A stretch of 9,622 nt of DNA from Gammaproteobacteria bacterium (GCA_024277555.1 JAJRUY010000272.1:1-9622), one strand, 5' to 3'. Positions 1 to 6,620 are shown, counted from the stretch's first letter. Notes: generated from the letters alone by a model not told the origin. Program-made: numbers and translations.

Positions 1-314
1 AATGCTGCAATCGGCAGCAAAACCGTGCCCAATGATTCCACCGGCTTGCTCAGGGCGGCGAGCAGATAAAGCAGGGATATAACCCAGGCGGCAAAGGACA
101 CTGCATTGAAAAAACTGAAGTTGACGCCGTGCATGGTGTGCAGGAGCAAATACAGGAGATAGGCGTGTAGCAACAGCGCCGCAAAGCCCAGCACCAGACC
201 CAGGGATTTTGGTGGACGCTTGAGGATATTGGTGCGAAACAGGCGCACAGTAAAGACAGCACCACTGAGAACATACAGGGCTACAGCGGCAATCATGATC
301 AGGGTATTTTCCAT
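1..314 (-). CDS. ypjD: YpjD/CcsA-like inner membrane protein (cytochrome c assembly family), N-terminal part, cut by the window edge
   Basis: The frame opens at ATG 314-312 and stays open to the window edge, giving 104 codons with the C-terminus missing. The protein starts MENTLIMIAAVALYVLSG and is strongly hydrophobic, with likely membrane segments near residues 4-22, 38-58 and 68-88 and a fourth starting near 95. H50 in the second segment, the NFSFFN motif (65-70) and the LLPIAA stretch (99-104) line up with E. coli YpjD, as recalled (LVCHAI, NLSLLN, LLPIVY). The family belongs to the CcsA/HemX-type cytochrome c assembly superfamily. Its exact role is unsettled, and haem handling is an inference from that superfamily. 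The divergent position next to ffh is the same as in E. coli and supports the call. No clear Shine-Dalgarno sequence precedes the ATG. Confidence 0.82.
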   Translation of the reverse strand, partial: MENTLIMIAAVALYVLSGAVFTVRLFRTNILKRPPKSLGLVLGFAALLLHAYLLYLLLHTMHGVNFSFFNAVSFAAWVISLLYLLAALSKPVESLGTVLLPIAA

Positions 315-366
315 GGGGTGAAATGATGGCATATCACGCCACATACCGAAAGACCCCCATACCCGA

Positions 367-372
367 TATAAT
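367..372 (+). promoter_or_regulatory. Putative -10 box for ffh
   Basis: A perfect TATAAT lies 35 bp upstream of the ffh ATG in the 93-bp gap between the divergent ypjD and ffh starts. The best-spaced -35 (TACCGA, about 344-349) is poor and no extended -10 TG is present, so strength cannot be judged. Transcription would start near 379 and leave a leader of about 30 nt with a weak GGA ahead of the ATG. A short palindrome, ATTACTGGTAAT (380-391), falls at the start of this leader. Confidence 0.45.
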
Positions 373-407
373 CAGAAGCATTACTGGTAATACTGGATCG
401 AAACAAC

Positions 408-1787
408 ATGTTCGACAATCTTTCTGATCGCCTTGGCAAAGTGGTGCAAAACCTGCGGGGACGGGGACGCATCACCGAAGACAACATCAAAGACACCATG
501 CGCGAGGTGCGTATGGCATTGCTGGAGGCAGATGTCGCCTTGCCAGTAGTAAAAGAGATTATCAACGATGTGCGGGAAAAGGCTCTGGGCGAAGATGTGC
601 TGAAAAGCCTTACGCCAGGGCAGGCTCTGATCAAGATCGTCAATGATGAACTGGTCAAGGTCATGGGCGAATCCAATGAAGAGCTGGATCTTCGCGCCCA
701 GCCGCCCGCAGTTATTCTCATGGCAGGTTTGCAGGGGTCAGGTAAAACCACCAGCACCGGCAAGCTTGCGCGCTTCCTCAGGGAACGGGAAAAGAAAAAG
801 GTCATGGTAGTCAGCACCGACGTGTATCGCCCGGCGGCTATCGATCAGCTGCGGACATTGGCGACAGAGGTGGGAGTGGAGTTCTTCCCCAGTGATCCGG
901 GGCAAAAACCCGCATCCATTGCCAAAGCGGCTCTGAAAGCGGCAAAGAATGCGCATATGGATGTGCTTATCGTGGATACCGCAGGACGCCTCCACATCGA
1001 TGAAGAAATGATGTCGGAAATCAAGGCCTTGCACAAGACCGTCAGCCCGGTGGAAACCCTGTTCGTGGTGGATTCCATGACCGGTCAGGATGCGGCCAAT
1101 ACCGCCAAAGCCTTTAATGAAGCGCTGCCGCTTACCGGTGTTATCCTGACCAAAACCGATGGTGATGCCCGGGGCGGCGCGGCGCTTTCCATTCGCAAAA
1201 TCACCGGCAAACCGATCAAATTCCTCGGGGTTGGTGAAAAAACCACCGCCCTGGAGGCCTTTCACCCCGAGCGTGTCGCCTCACGCATTCTCGGCATGGG
1301 GGATGTGGTTTCCCTGGTGGAAGAAATCAGCCAGAAGGTGGATCAGGAAAAAGCCGCCAAACTGGCAAAAAAAATCCAAAAAGGCCAAGGTTTTACCCTG
1401 AATGATTTCAAGGAACAAATGGAGCAGATGGCCAACATGGGTGGTGTCATGGGCATGATGGACAAGCTGCCAGGCATGGGACAAATGCCGGATGCAGTCA
1501 AGGCCCAGGCAGGCGACAAAGAGATAAAAAAACTCATTGCCATCATCAACTCCATGACCTCCCAGGAACGCGAATTCCCCAATGTCATCAAAGGCGCGCG
1601 CAAGCGCCGCATTGCCAAGGGATCCGGTACTCAGGTGCAGGACATCAACCGCATGATGAAACAATTCCTGCAAATGCAGAAAATGATGAAAAAAATGAAA
1701 GGTGGCGGCATGGCGAAAATGATGCGGGGCATGAAGGGAAAACTTCCCGGCGGCGGCATGCCGGGTGGTGGGGGATTTCCTTTTTAG
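408..1787 (+). CDS. ffh: Signal recognition particle protein Ffh (SRP54 homologue, GTPase)
   Basis: This 459-residue protein matches the usual Ffh length (E. coli 453). Ffh binds 4.5S RNA and hydrophobic signal sequences emerging from the ribosome, then docks with FtsY to deliver inner-membrane proteins to the translocon. The N domain covers roughly residues 1-95. The G domain follows: P-loop GLQGSGKTT (107-115), DVYRPAA (138-144), DTAGR (190-194), TKTDGDARGG (248-257) and GVGE (274-277). The methionine-rich M domain runs from about 327 to the end. It holds the RNA-binding helix-turn-helix RKRRIAKGSGTQVQDIN (398-414) and a Met/Lys/Gly-rich tail. The ATG at 408 fits the family N-terminus; only a weak GGA lies upstream. 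No 4.5S RNA gene is in the window, and rpsP does not follow. The next gene is convergent, 36 bp away. Confidence 0.98.
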   Translation: MFDNLSDRLGKVVQNLRGRGRITEDNIKDTMREVRMALLEADVALPVVKEIINDVREKALGEDVLKSLTPGQALIKIVNDELVKVMGESNEELDLRAQPPAVILMAGLQGSGKTTSTGKLARFLREREKKKVMVVSTDVYRPAAIDQLRTLATEVGVEFFPSDPGQKPASIAKAALKAAKNAHMDVLIVDTAGRLHIDEEMMSEIKALHKTVSPVETLFVVDSMTGQDAANTAKAFNEALPLTGVILTKTDGDARGGAALSIRKITGKPIKFLGVGEKTTALEAFHPERVASRILGMGDVVSLVEEISQKVDQEKAAKLAKKIQKGQGFTLNDFKEQMEQMANMGGVMGMMDKLPGMGQMPDAVKAQAGDKEIKKLIAIINSMTSQEREFPNVIKGARKRRIAKGSGTQVQDINRMMKQFLQMQKMMKKMKGGGMAKMMRGMKGKLPGGGMPGGGGFPF

Positions 1788-1823
1788 CCCGCATGTTTCA
1801 CCGGAATCCAATAATTCAGGCCT

Positions 1824-2699
1824 TCAATCACCTGCCTCGATCAATTTGTCAATGATGCCGGCGAGCGCCTGATTGAATGCATCAGGTTTCACCTGTGCAA
1901 TAAAATGCCCAACACCAGGCACCATGACGATGTGGGGGTTGGGCAGCTGCTCCTTGCTCGCAGGCGCCGCATTGATGTTATAGAGAATGTCGGAAAAATG
2001 CTGCAGGTCTACAGGAGCCTGGCGGGTATTCCAGTTGAAAAGTTCACGCATGGCGCTGACTCCGACTTCGGGGTCAGCGGCTGAAAATTTGCTGACGATT
2101 GCCTCAACAACGACAGGATCAGCTTCTGCTGTAAACATGGAGCGCAGCATTTTATCACTGGTGTTGCGAAAATCATCCGCAAATGGCTTTACGAATGCAT
2201 CAACTTCTTCCTGGCTGGCCGGATATTCAAAGGACGTTTGGAAAGTATCGACACCCACGATCCCGATTACGCGATCTCCCAGTTGCTTTGCGGCTTCAAC
2301 TGCTACCGGCCCGCCCATGGAGTGCCCCACAAGAATAACTTTGCGGACGCCAACTTGGTCTACAACCGCTGCAACATCTCCACCAAAGGCCCGCATGGTG
2401 TAGTGCTGTCGGCGGCTGCCCGACTCACCGTGACCGGCCAGATCCAGCCAGACGACCTTGTAGCGTTCAGAGAAATATTCGATCTGCGCGTTCCAGAAAG
2501 TATGGTTGCAGGTCCAGCAATGAACAAAGACGATTGTCGGCTCACCCTGCCCTTGCGTGCCATACACTATCGGGCTGCCGTCCGCCGATTCGACGACTCC
2601 CGTAGTCTGTTGTTCCACCGGGGGTGTTGTGGAGGCGCATCCGGCCAGCACAAGCATAATCATCCCGGCAGCTGATTTGCAAAAACAAGCCGTTTTCAT
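1824..2699 (-). CDS. Predicted lipoprotein of the alpha/beta hydrolase fold
   Basis: The chosen start (ATG 2699-2697) gives 291 residues. It opens with a lipoprotein signal peptide (MKTACFCKSAAGMIMLVLAGC) with lipobox LAGC and Cys21, followed by a Thr/Pro/Gln-rich linker. A GGAG sits 11 nt upstream. An in-frame TTG at 2747 would put 16 polar residues before the signal peptide, so it was rejected. The fold is shown by the oxyanion strand VFVHCWTCN (57-65), DLAGHGES (86-93), nucleophile elbow GHSMGG (125-130, Ser127), GVDTF (149-153) and GVGHF (262-266, His265). The usual Asp after strand 7 is not seen, and the segment reads NINAAPAS. Asp151 after strand 6 might replace it. Substrate is unknown; esterase or related activity at the outer or inner membrane is inferred. 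It is convergent with ffh and downstream of the VOC gene on the same strand, with 171 bp between. Confidence 0.85.
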   Translation of the reverse strand: MKTACFCKSAAGMIMLVLAGCASTTPPVEQQTTGVVESADGSPIVYGTQGQGEPTIVFVHCWTCNHTFWNAQIEYFSERYKVVWLDLAGHGESGSRRQHYTMRAFGGDVAAVVDQVGVRKVILVGHSMGGPVAVEAAKQLGDRVIGIVGVDTFQTSFEYPASQEEVDAFVKPFADDFRNTSDKMLRSMFTAEADPVVVEAIVSKFSAADPEVGVSAMRELFNWNTRQAPVDLQHFSDILYNINAAPASKEQLPNPHIVMVPGVGHFIAQVKPDAFNQALAGIIDKLIEAGD

Positions 2700-2869
2700 G
2701 AGAAAATAAACTCCATTGTCAGGGTTGTTGCGGCCTCCTTGCACCAAAGCACGCTATCCACCATCATCATCCGCTCATGCTGCTGTTTCATTCATTCTTT
2801 GCACAATGGGAACGGAGAAATCATACGAGCCGAAGCAGCCGGTCAGCGCGTCGCACAAGCGCCCATATT

Positions 2870-2887
2870 CCTATTTATCAAAATAGG
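2870..2887. repeat. Short hairpin across the stop codon of the VOC gene
   Basis: CCTATTT and AAATAGG form perfect 7-bp arms around a 4-nt loop (ATCA). The stem includes the TAG stop of the VOC-fold gene (2873-2871). No T-tract follows on the minus strand, so it does not qualify as a standard intrinsic terminator. It could protect the mRNA 3' end or be chance. Confidence 0.35.
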
Positions 2888-3257
2888 CAATCAGAGACAG
2901 GGTGGCTCCCTGGGGGTCGCAAATCACGCAAAACCTTCCGACATCCGGAATATCGCGTGGCGGCAGTATGACTTTGCCACCCAGCTTTTCCGCTTGCGCC
3001 GCGCTGAGCTCCACATCATCCACTGTGACATAGGCGCCCCATGCGGGTGGCATGTCCCCTGCTTCGGGAGGCATCCCCATGATGCCCGCCATCTCCTTGT
3101 CGCCAGTCTTGGCTATGGTATATCCCATATCATTGGTTTGCATATCCTCCATCTTCCAGCCAAACAGGCTGCTGTAAAAGGATTTTGCCGCATCCACGTC
3201 TGTGGTCATCAGCTCGTTCCAGCTGAAGGCGCCATGTTGTTTCATCGGATCGGTCAT
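2871..3257 (-). CDS. VOC-fold (glyoxalase/bleomycin-resistance-like) protein
   Basis: This complete 128-residue protein starts at ATG 3257-3255, preceded by a good Shine-Dalgarno AGGAG with an 8-nt spacer. It has the vicinal-oxygen-chelate layout of two beta-alpha-beta-beta-beta modules. The first carries FSWNELMTTDVDAAKSFYSSLFGW (about 11-34), the family's common opening. The second carries AYVTVDDVELSAAQAEKLGG (75-94) and ends with GRFCVICDPQGATLSLI (107-123), typical of the group once annotated as glyoxalase-like or 27-kDa antigen CFP30B-like. Such proteins act as dimers and may bind a metal, but sequence alone does not give the reaction. E15 and H8 are possible metal ligands. There is no signal peptide, so it should be cytoplasmic. 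The gene stands alone, with the miniature element 42 bp upstream of its start. Confidence 0.85.
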   Translation of the reverse strand: MTDPMKQHGAFSWNELMTTDVDAAKSFYSSLFGWKMEDMQTNDMGYTIAKTGDKEMAGIMGMPPEAGDMPPAWGAYVTVDDVELSAAQAEKLGGKVILPPRDIPDVGRFCVICDPQGATLSLIAYFDK

Positions 3258-3298
3258 TGTCCTGTCTCCTGTTCCATGTAAAGGGCAAACAAACTATA

Positions 3299-3401
3299 GG
3301 GGACCTCGAAAAATCGTCATTCCGGCGGAAGCCGGAATCCATAACTTGCTGATTTATCTGGATCCCGGCTTTCGCCGGGGTGACGATTTTTCAAGATGCC
3401 C
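3299..3401. mobile_element. Miniature inverted-repeat element (MITE-like), copy 1
   Basis: The 103-bp element has 21-bp terminal inverted repeats. The left end, 3299-3319, begins GGGGACCTCGAAAAATCGTC; the right end, 3381-3401, read in reverse begins GGGCATCTTGAAAAATCGTC. They match at 18 of 21 positions. The element is flanked by TATA on both sides (3295-3298 and 3402-3405), as expected for a 4-bp target duplication. Inside are two hairpins: TTCCGGC-GGAA-GCCGGAA and CCCGGC-TTTC-GCCGGG. The internal 72 bp (3315-3386) differs from the copy at 9402-9473 at one position only (T 3363 versus C 9450). There is no coding capacity, so it must be moved by a transposase encoded elsewhere. The parent insertion sequence was not identified. 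Confidence 0.82.
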
Positions 3402-3415
3402 TATACCCTACTCCT

Positions 3416-3435
3416 CCTGACAGCCAGCTGTCAGG
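3416..3435. repeat. Perfect 9-bp inverted repeat (hairpin) downstream of the M48 gene
   Basis: CCTGACAGC and GCTGTCAGG are perfect reverse complements separated by CA; as a real hairpin this would be an 8-bp stem with a 4-nt loop. It lies 80 bp past the M48 gene stop on the minus strand. Ts follow only on the plus side (AATAATTTT, 3436-3444), where no gene needs termination. It may be a degraded or one-sided terminator for the M48 transcript, or an operator. Confidence 0.45.
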
Positions 3436-3515
3436 AATAATTTTCCAGAGCCTGTTATCGTTTGCCTTGGTAATTCAGCGACCTGATACCAAAAGGGTTC
3501 AGCTGCTGGGAGCTA

Positions 3516-4334
3516 TCAATTGAAACGGTACCGCAGGTGCTGCTGCTCGGGGTGATAGTAGCGCATCATACGTTTCGCAAGGCGGCGCAGGCGTTGTTCC
3601 CGGTTCGATGCAGAAGGATGGGTACTGAGGAATTCCGGGGGTGTGGCCTTGTTCGCCTGCCCCATTTTGTGCCACAGGCTTGCCGCTGCATAGGGGTCGT
3701 ACCCGGCCTTGGCAGCGATTTCGATACCGATGCGGTCTGCCTCTTCCTCCGCGGCGCGGCTGTATGGCAGGGAGATGGCGACAGTGGCAGCAAGGGCGGC
3801 TCCGGTAAGCGCCGCAGTGCGGTATCTGCTGTCTTTCAGTGCCGTGGCAGAGAGTACTGCCAGGCCCATCTGTGAAGCCATGGCCACGGACATCTGTTCC
3901 GCCACATGATTGGCCAGGGCATGGCTGATTTCATGTGCGATGACCTGAGCCAGTTCGTCATCCGTGGGGCGGATCTTATTGATCAACCCGGTATACACTG
4001 CCATTTTTCCACCGGCCATGCACCAGGCGTTGGCCGTTTCCGGCTCGTCGATCAGGGCAATTTGCCAATCCCAGCCCCGTGATTCGGGATACATCTTTTC
4101 CGCCTCGAAGATCAGGCGTCCGGCGATGTTCTTTATCCGTGCAAACATGCGGGGATGGTTGTTGAGCTTTCCCGCCTCGGCGTATTCTTTGAGTTTTTCC
4201 GGATAGGCGGTGGTAGACGCCTGCACCGCCTGATCGGGGCTCACCAGCATCAACTGGGATCTCCCCGTGGGACTGGTGGCACAGGCAGCCAGGAACACGG
4301 CTGCAACAATCAGGAATATGGTGGAGCGAAGCAT
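3516..4334 (-). CDS. Lipoprotein M48-family zinc metalloprotease (LoiP/BepA-like)
   Basis: From ATG 4334-4332 the product has 272 residues. Residues 1-18 form a lipoprotein signal (MLRSTIFLIVAAVFLAAC, lipobox LAAC, Cys18), followed by ATSPTGRSQL, a sequence usual for these envelope proteases. The zinc site HEISH is at 134-138. The EEEAD motif (196-200) probably gives the third ligand Glu196, with Asp200 also conserved, by analogy with BepA. STHPSASNREQRL (237-249) is the conserved C-terminal block carrying His239. Members such as E. coli LoiP and BepA act in the periplasm or at the outer membrane in quality control of envelope proteins; that role is inferred here. There are no TPR repeats, so it is closer in size to LoiP than to BepA. 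No Shine-Dalgarno is visible. A TTG at 4349 would add five residues (MLPPA) before the signal. The gene is divergent from ubiA. Confidence 0.9.
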   Translation of the reverse strand: MLRSTIFLIVAAVFLAACATSPTGRSQLMLVSPDQAVQASTTAYPEKLKEYAEAGKLNNHPRMFARIKNIAGRLIFEAEKMYPESRGWDWQIALIDEPETANAWCMAGGKMAVYTGLINKIRPTDDELAQVIAHEISHALANHVAEQMSVAMASQMGLAVLSATALKDSRYRTAALTGAALAATVAISLPYSRAAEEEADRIGIEIAAKAGYDPYAAASLWHKMGQANKATPPEFLSTHPSASNREQRLRRLAKRMMRYYHPEQQHLRYRFN

Positions 4335-4372
4335 GGCTGGCGGTAACAAATCAGGGTAATGGCAAGAATGGA

Positions 4373-4402
4373 TTTGTTATTATACTAACAAACAATAACA
4401 AA
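4373..4402. promoter_or_regulatory. Divergent promoter region with a dyad, between the M48 gene and ubiA
   Basis: TTTGTTATT (4373-4381) and AATAACAAA (4394-4402) form perfect 9-bp inverted repeats around 12 bp. Inside, ATTATACT contains TATAAT on the minus strand (4384-4379) for the M48 gene and TATACT on the plus strand (4381-4386) for ubiA. The two -10-like boxes overlap. Appropriately spaced -35 boxes are weak in both directions. The dyad could be an operator or simply the symmetry of back-to-back promoters. Confidence 0.4.
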
Positions 4403-4414
4403 GCCTCATTCAGA

Positions 4415-4474
4415 ATGAACCAAGGGCTCCGGACAGTGCAACCACCCAACCGCCAACAGAAGGTATTTTCTTGA
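4415..4474 (+). CDS. Possible 19-codon upstream reading frame overlapping the ubiA start
   Basis: An ATG at 4415 opens a 19-residue frame (MNQGLRTVQPPNRQQKVFS) that ends with TGA at 4472-4474, overlapping the TTG start of ubiA as TTGA. Its position downstream of the putative plus-strand -10 box would place it in the ubiA leader. No Shine-Dalgarno precedes the ATG, the peptide resembles nothing known to me, and it may be chance. Confidence 0.2.
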   Translation: MNQGLRTVQPPNRQQKVFS

Positions 4475-5340
4475 ACAATCCTGCTTCCACCAGCCGCTGG
4501 CAAAACTATATGCACCTCATGCGCCTGGACAAGCCCATCGGTATTTTGTTGTTGCTTTGGCCTACCTTGTGGGCGTTGTGGATTGCCGCCGAAGGACATC
4601 CCCGCCCCTGGCTGGTTGGTGTGTTTGTTGCCGGCGTGGTGCTGATGCGCTCTGCGGGATGTGTAATCAATGATTATGCTGACCGTAAAATCGACAGCCA
4701 TGTAAAACGCACCGCCCAGCGTCCCCTGACCGCGGGGCTTGTCAGCAAAAAGGAAGCATTGATACTTTTTGCTGCTTTGGTAACGCTTGCATTCCTGCTG
4801 GTGCTCACGCTGAATCCCCTTACCATCAGCCTGTCTGTAGTGGGCGCCTTTCTCGCCATCAGCTATCCCTTTACCAAGCGCTTCACCCATCTGCCCCAGG
4901 CATATCTGGGAGCAGCTTTCGGCTGGGCCATACCCATGGTGTTTGCCGCCCAGACCAATGCCGTAGATACCCGCTCCTGGTGGCTGTTCGCGGCAGTGCT
5001 GGTGTGGGCGCTGATCTACGACACCATGTATGCCATGGTGGATCGGGACGATGACCTGAAAATCGGCGTCAAATCCACAGCCATTCTGTTCGGCCGCTAC
5101 GACCGTCTCATCATTGGCCTGCTGCAGGTGATTTTTATGGGATTGCTGTTTGGTGTTGGCTGGTCCTTTGGCCTGGGGGGCTACTATTATGCCGCTCTGG
5201 CGGCAGCCGCAGCATTGATGCTCTATCATCAATGGTTGATCCGTGACCGGCAGCGTGAGTATTGTTTCAAGGCTTTCCTGCACAACCACTGGATCGGCGT
5301 GGTGATTTTTGCCGGCATACTTGTCAATTATTACCTGTGA
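4471..5340 (+). CDS. ubiA: 4-hydroxybenzoate polyprenyltransferase UbiA
   Basis: UbiA is an integral inner-membrane enzyme that joins the polyprenyl chain to 4-hydroxybenzoate, an early membrane step of ubiquinone synthesis. The 289 residues match the usual length (about 290). The two Asp-rich, Mg-diphosphate-binding motifs are present: NDYADRKID (67-75) and YDTMYAMVDRDDD (183-195). HVKRTAQRPL (77-86) and KSTAILFG (201-208) are further family blocks. Several hydrophobic segments span the protein, and the C-terminus FKAFLHNHWIGVVIF resembles the E. coli enzyme. The start is TTG at 4471, supported by GAAGG 7 nt upstream and by family length. The next ATG (4510) would remove residues before the conserved LMRLDKP block. 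ubiC is not upstream, unlike in E. coli. The stop TGA overlaps the bioA ATG by one base. Confidence 0.96.
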   Translation: MNNPASTSRWQNYMHLMRLDKPIGILLLLWPTLWALWIAAEGHPRPWLVGVFVAGVVLMRSAGCVINDYADRKIDSHVKRTAQRPLTAGLVSKKEALILFAALVTLAFLLVLTLNPLTISLSVVGAFLAISYPFTKRFTHLPQAYLGAAFGWAIPMVFAAQTNAVDTRSWWLFAAVLVWALIYDTMYAMVDRDDDLKIGVKSTAILFGRYDRLIIGLLQVIFMGLLFGVGWSFGLGGYYYAALAAAAALMLYHQWLIRDRQREYCFKAFLHNHWIGVVIFAGILVNYYL

Positions 5341-6620
5341 TGGAAAACACTAGCCTGCTGGAATCCGATGCGTGCTTTCTCTGGCATCCCTACTCTGCCA
5401 TGAATGGACGAGCTCGCGTATTCCCTGTTGCTTCCGCCCGGGGGGTGCGCCTGAAGCTTGCGAACGGTGAAGAACTCATTGATGGCATGTCCTCCTGGTG
5501 GTGCGCCATTCATGGTTACAACCATCCGCTGTTGAATGCCGCTATCGATTCCCAATTGCAGGACATGAGCCATGTGATGTTTGGCGGGCTGACCCATGCA
5601 CCTGCCGTGACCCTCGCCGAGCAACTGGTAAAGCTGACACCGGAACATCTGGAGAACGTCTTTTTCAGCGATTCCGGCTCGGTAGCCGTGGAAGTGGCAA
5701 TGAAAATGGCGATCCAGTACTGGCACGCCAAAGGGCAGTCACGACAGCGTTTTCTCAGCCTGTGCAATGGTTATCATGGGGATACTTTTGGGGCGATGTC
5801 GGTATGTGACCCTGTCACCGGAATGCATCGTTTGTTCTCCGGCATTCTGCCTTCCCAGCTGTTTGCTCCTGCGCCACAACCTGGTTTCGGTGAGCCATGC
5901 CGGGAAGAACACATCCGGGAATTCAGAAACCTTATGGCAAACCATGCCCATGAGATTGCGGCAGTGATTGTTGAACCCGTGGTTCAAGGAGCGGGGGGAA
6001 TGCGCTTTTATTCCGCAGATTATCTGCAGCAGGTGCGCAGCCTTTGTGACGAATATGAGGTGCTGCTGATTGCCGATGAAATAGCCACTGGCTTTGGCCG
6101 CACCGGAAAACTGTTTGCCTGTGAATGGGCGGATATCAGCCCGGATATTCTGTGCCTGGGAAAGGCGCTGACCGGCGGCTATCTGACCCTGGCAGCCACC
6201 CTGACCACCAAAGCCATCGGCCACACCATCAGCAACAACCCTCCCGGCATATTCATGCATGGCCCTACCTTTATGGCCAACCCCCTGGCCTGTGCGGTAG
6301 CCAATGCCAGCATCGAGCTGTTGCTGGAAAGCCCCTGGCAACAACGGGTCGAGCAGATCGCACAAGGACTGGAACAAGGGCTGGCTCCTTGCCGGAAGCT
6401 GCCAGGCGTTGCTGAAGTGCGGGTACTGGGCGCCATTGGCGTGGTGGAGCTCAAGCAGGCAGTGGATATGAATGCCATCCAGCCTGCATTTGTCGAGGCC
6501 GGGGTATGGGTGCGCCCTTTTGGCAAGCTGGTGTACCTGATGCCTGCCTTCATCATGGAGGAAGAGGATCTGGCGCAGCTGTGCGCGGCCGTGGTCAAGG
6601 TGGTTGCAGCACACACATGA
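5340..6620 (+). CDS. bioA: Adenosylmethionine-8-amino-7-oxononanoate aminotransferase BioA
   Basis: BioA makes 7,8-diaminopelargonate from 8-amino-7-oxononanoate with S-adenosylmethionine as amino donor, a PLP-dependent step of biotin synthesis in the cytoplasm. The protein has 426 residues (E. coli 429) and matches family blocks throughout: WHPYSAM (15-21), SSWWCAIHGYNHP (51-63), SDSGSVAVEVAMKMA (110-124), GYHGDTFGAMSVCDP (144-158) and DEIATGFGRTGK (246-257). The likely PLP lysine is Lys275 in LGKALTGG, and Asp246 should contact the cofactor ring. HGPTFMANPLACA (307-319) and VRPFGKLVYLMP (391-402) complete the active site. The ATG at 5340 overlaps the ubiA stop (TGATG) and has no Shine-Dalgarno, which suggests translational coupling. 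An in-frame start at 5262 inside ubiA was rejected because it adds non-conserved residues. No other bio genes are in the window. Confidence 0.97.
   Translation: MENTSLLESDACFLWHPYSAMNGRARVFPVASARGVRLKLANGEELIDGMSSWWCAIHGYNHPLLNAAIDSQLQDMSHVMFGGLTHAPAVTLAEQLVKLTPEHLENVFFSDSGSVAVEVAMKMAIQYWHAKGQSRQRFLSLCNGYHGDTFGAMSVCDPVTGMHRLFSGILPSQLFAPAPQPGFGEPCREEHIREFRNLMANHAHEIAAVIVEPVVQGAGGMRFYSADYLQQVRSLCDEYEVLLIADEIATGFGRTGKLFACEWADISPDILCLGKALTGGYLTLAATLTTKAIGHTISNNPPGIFMHGPTFMANPLACAVANASIELLLESPWQQRVEQIAQGLEQGLAPCRKLPGVAEVRVLGAIGVVELKQAVDMNAIQPAFVEAGVWVRPFGKLVYLMPAFIMEEEDLAQLCAAVVKVVAAHT

Noticed and set aside
8..11. LASC at residues 8-11 of the S9 peptidase as a lipobox (coordinates here are residues)
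   Set aside because: The hydrophobic stretch before the Cys would be too short for a lipoprotein signal, and a normal Sec cleavage site (APA, residues 19-21) follows.
738..1265. Minus-strand open frame inside ffh
   Set aside because: It is a shadow of the ffh G domain with no independent evidence.
1746..1785. Possible intrinsic terminator at the end of ffh (CCCGGC...GCCGGG then a T-run)
   Set aside because: The stem encodes the conserved Gly/Pro-rich tail of Ffh, the loop is 8 nt and the Ts begin about 11 nt after the stem, so it does not fit a standard terminator.
3462..3495. Loose inverted repeat CCTTGGTA / TACCAAAAGG downstream of the M48 gene
   Set aside because: Imperfect arms, a 14-nt loop and no T-tract on the minus strand; too weak to call a terminator.
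4351..5289. A 312-codon minus-strand open frame antisense to ubiA
   Set aside because: Its product is rich in Gln, His and Gly with no recognisable domain, and the plus strand encodes a clear full-length UbiA.
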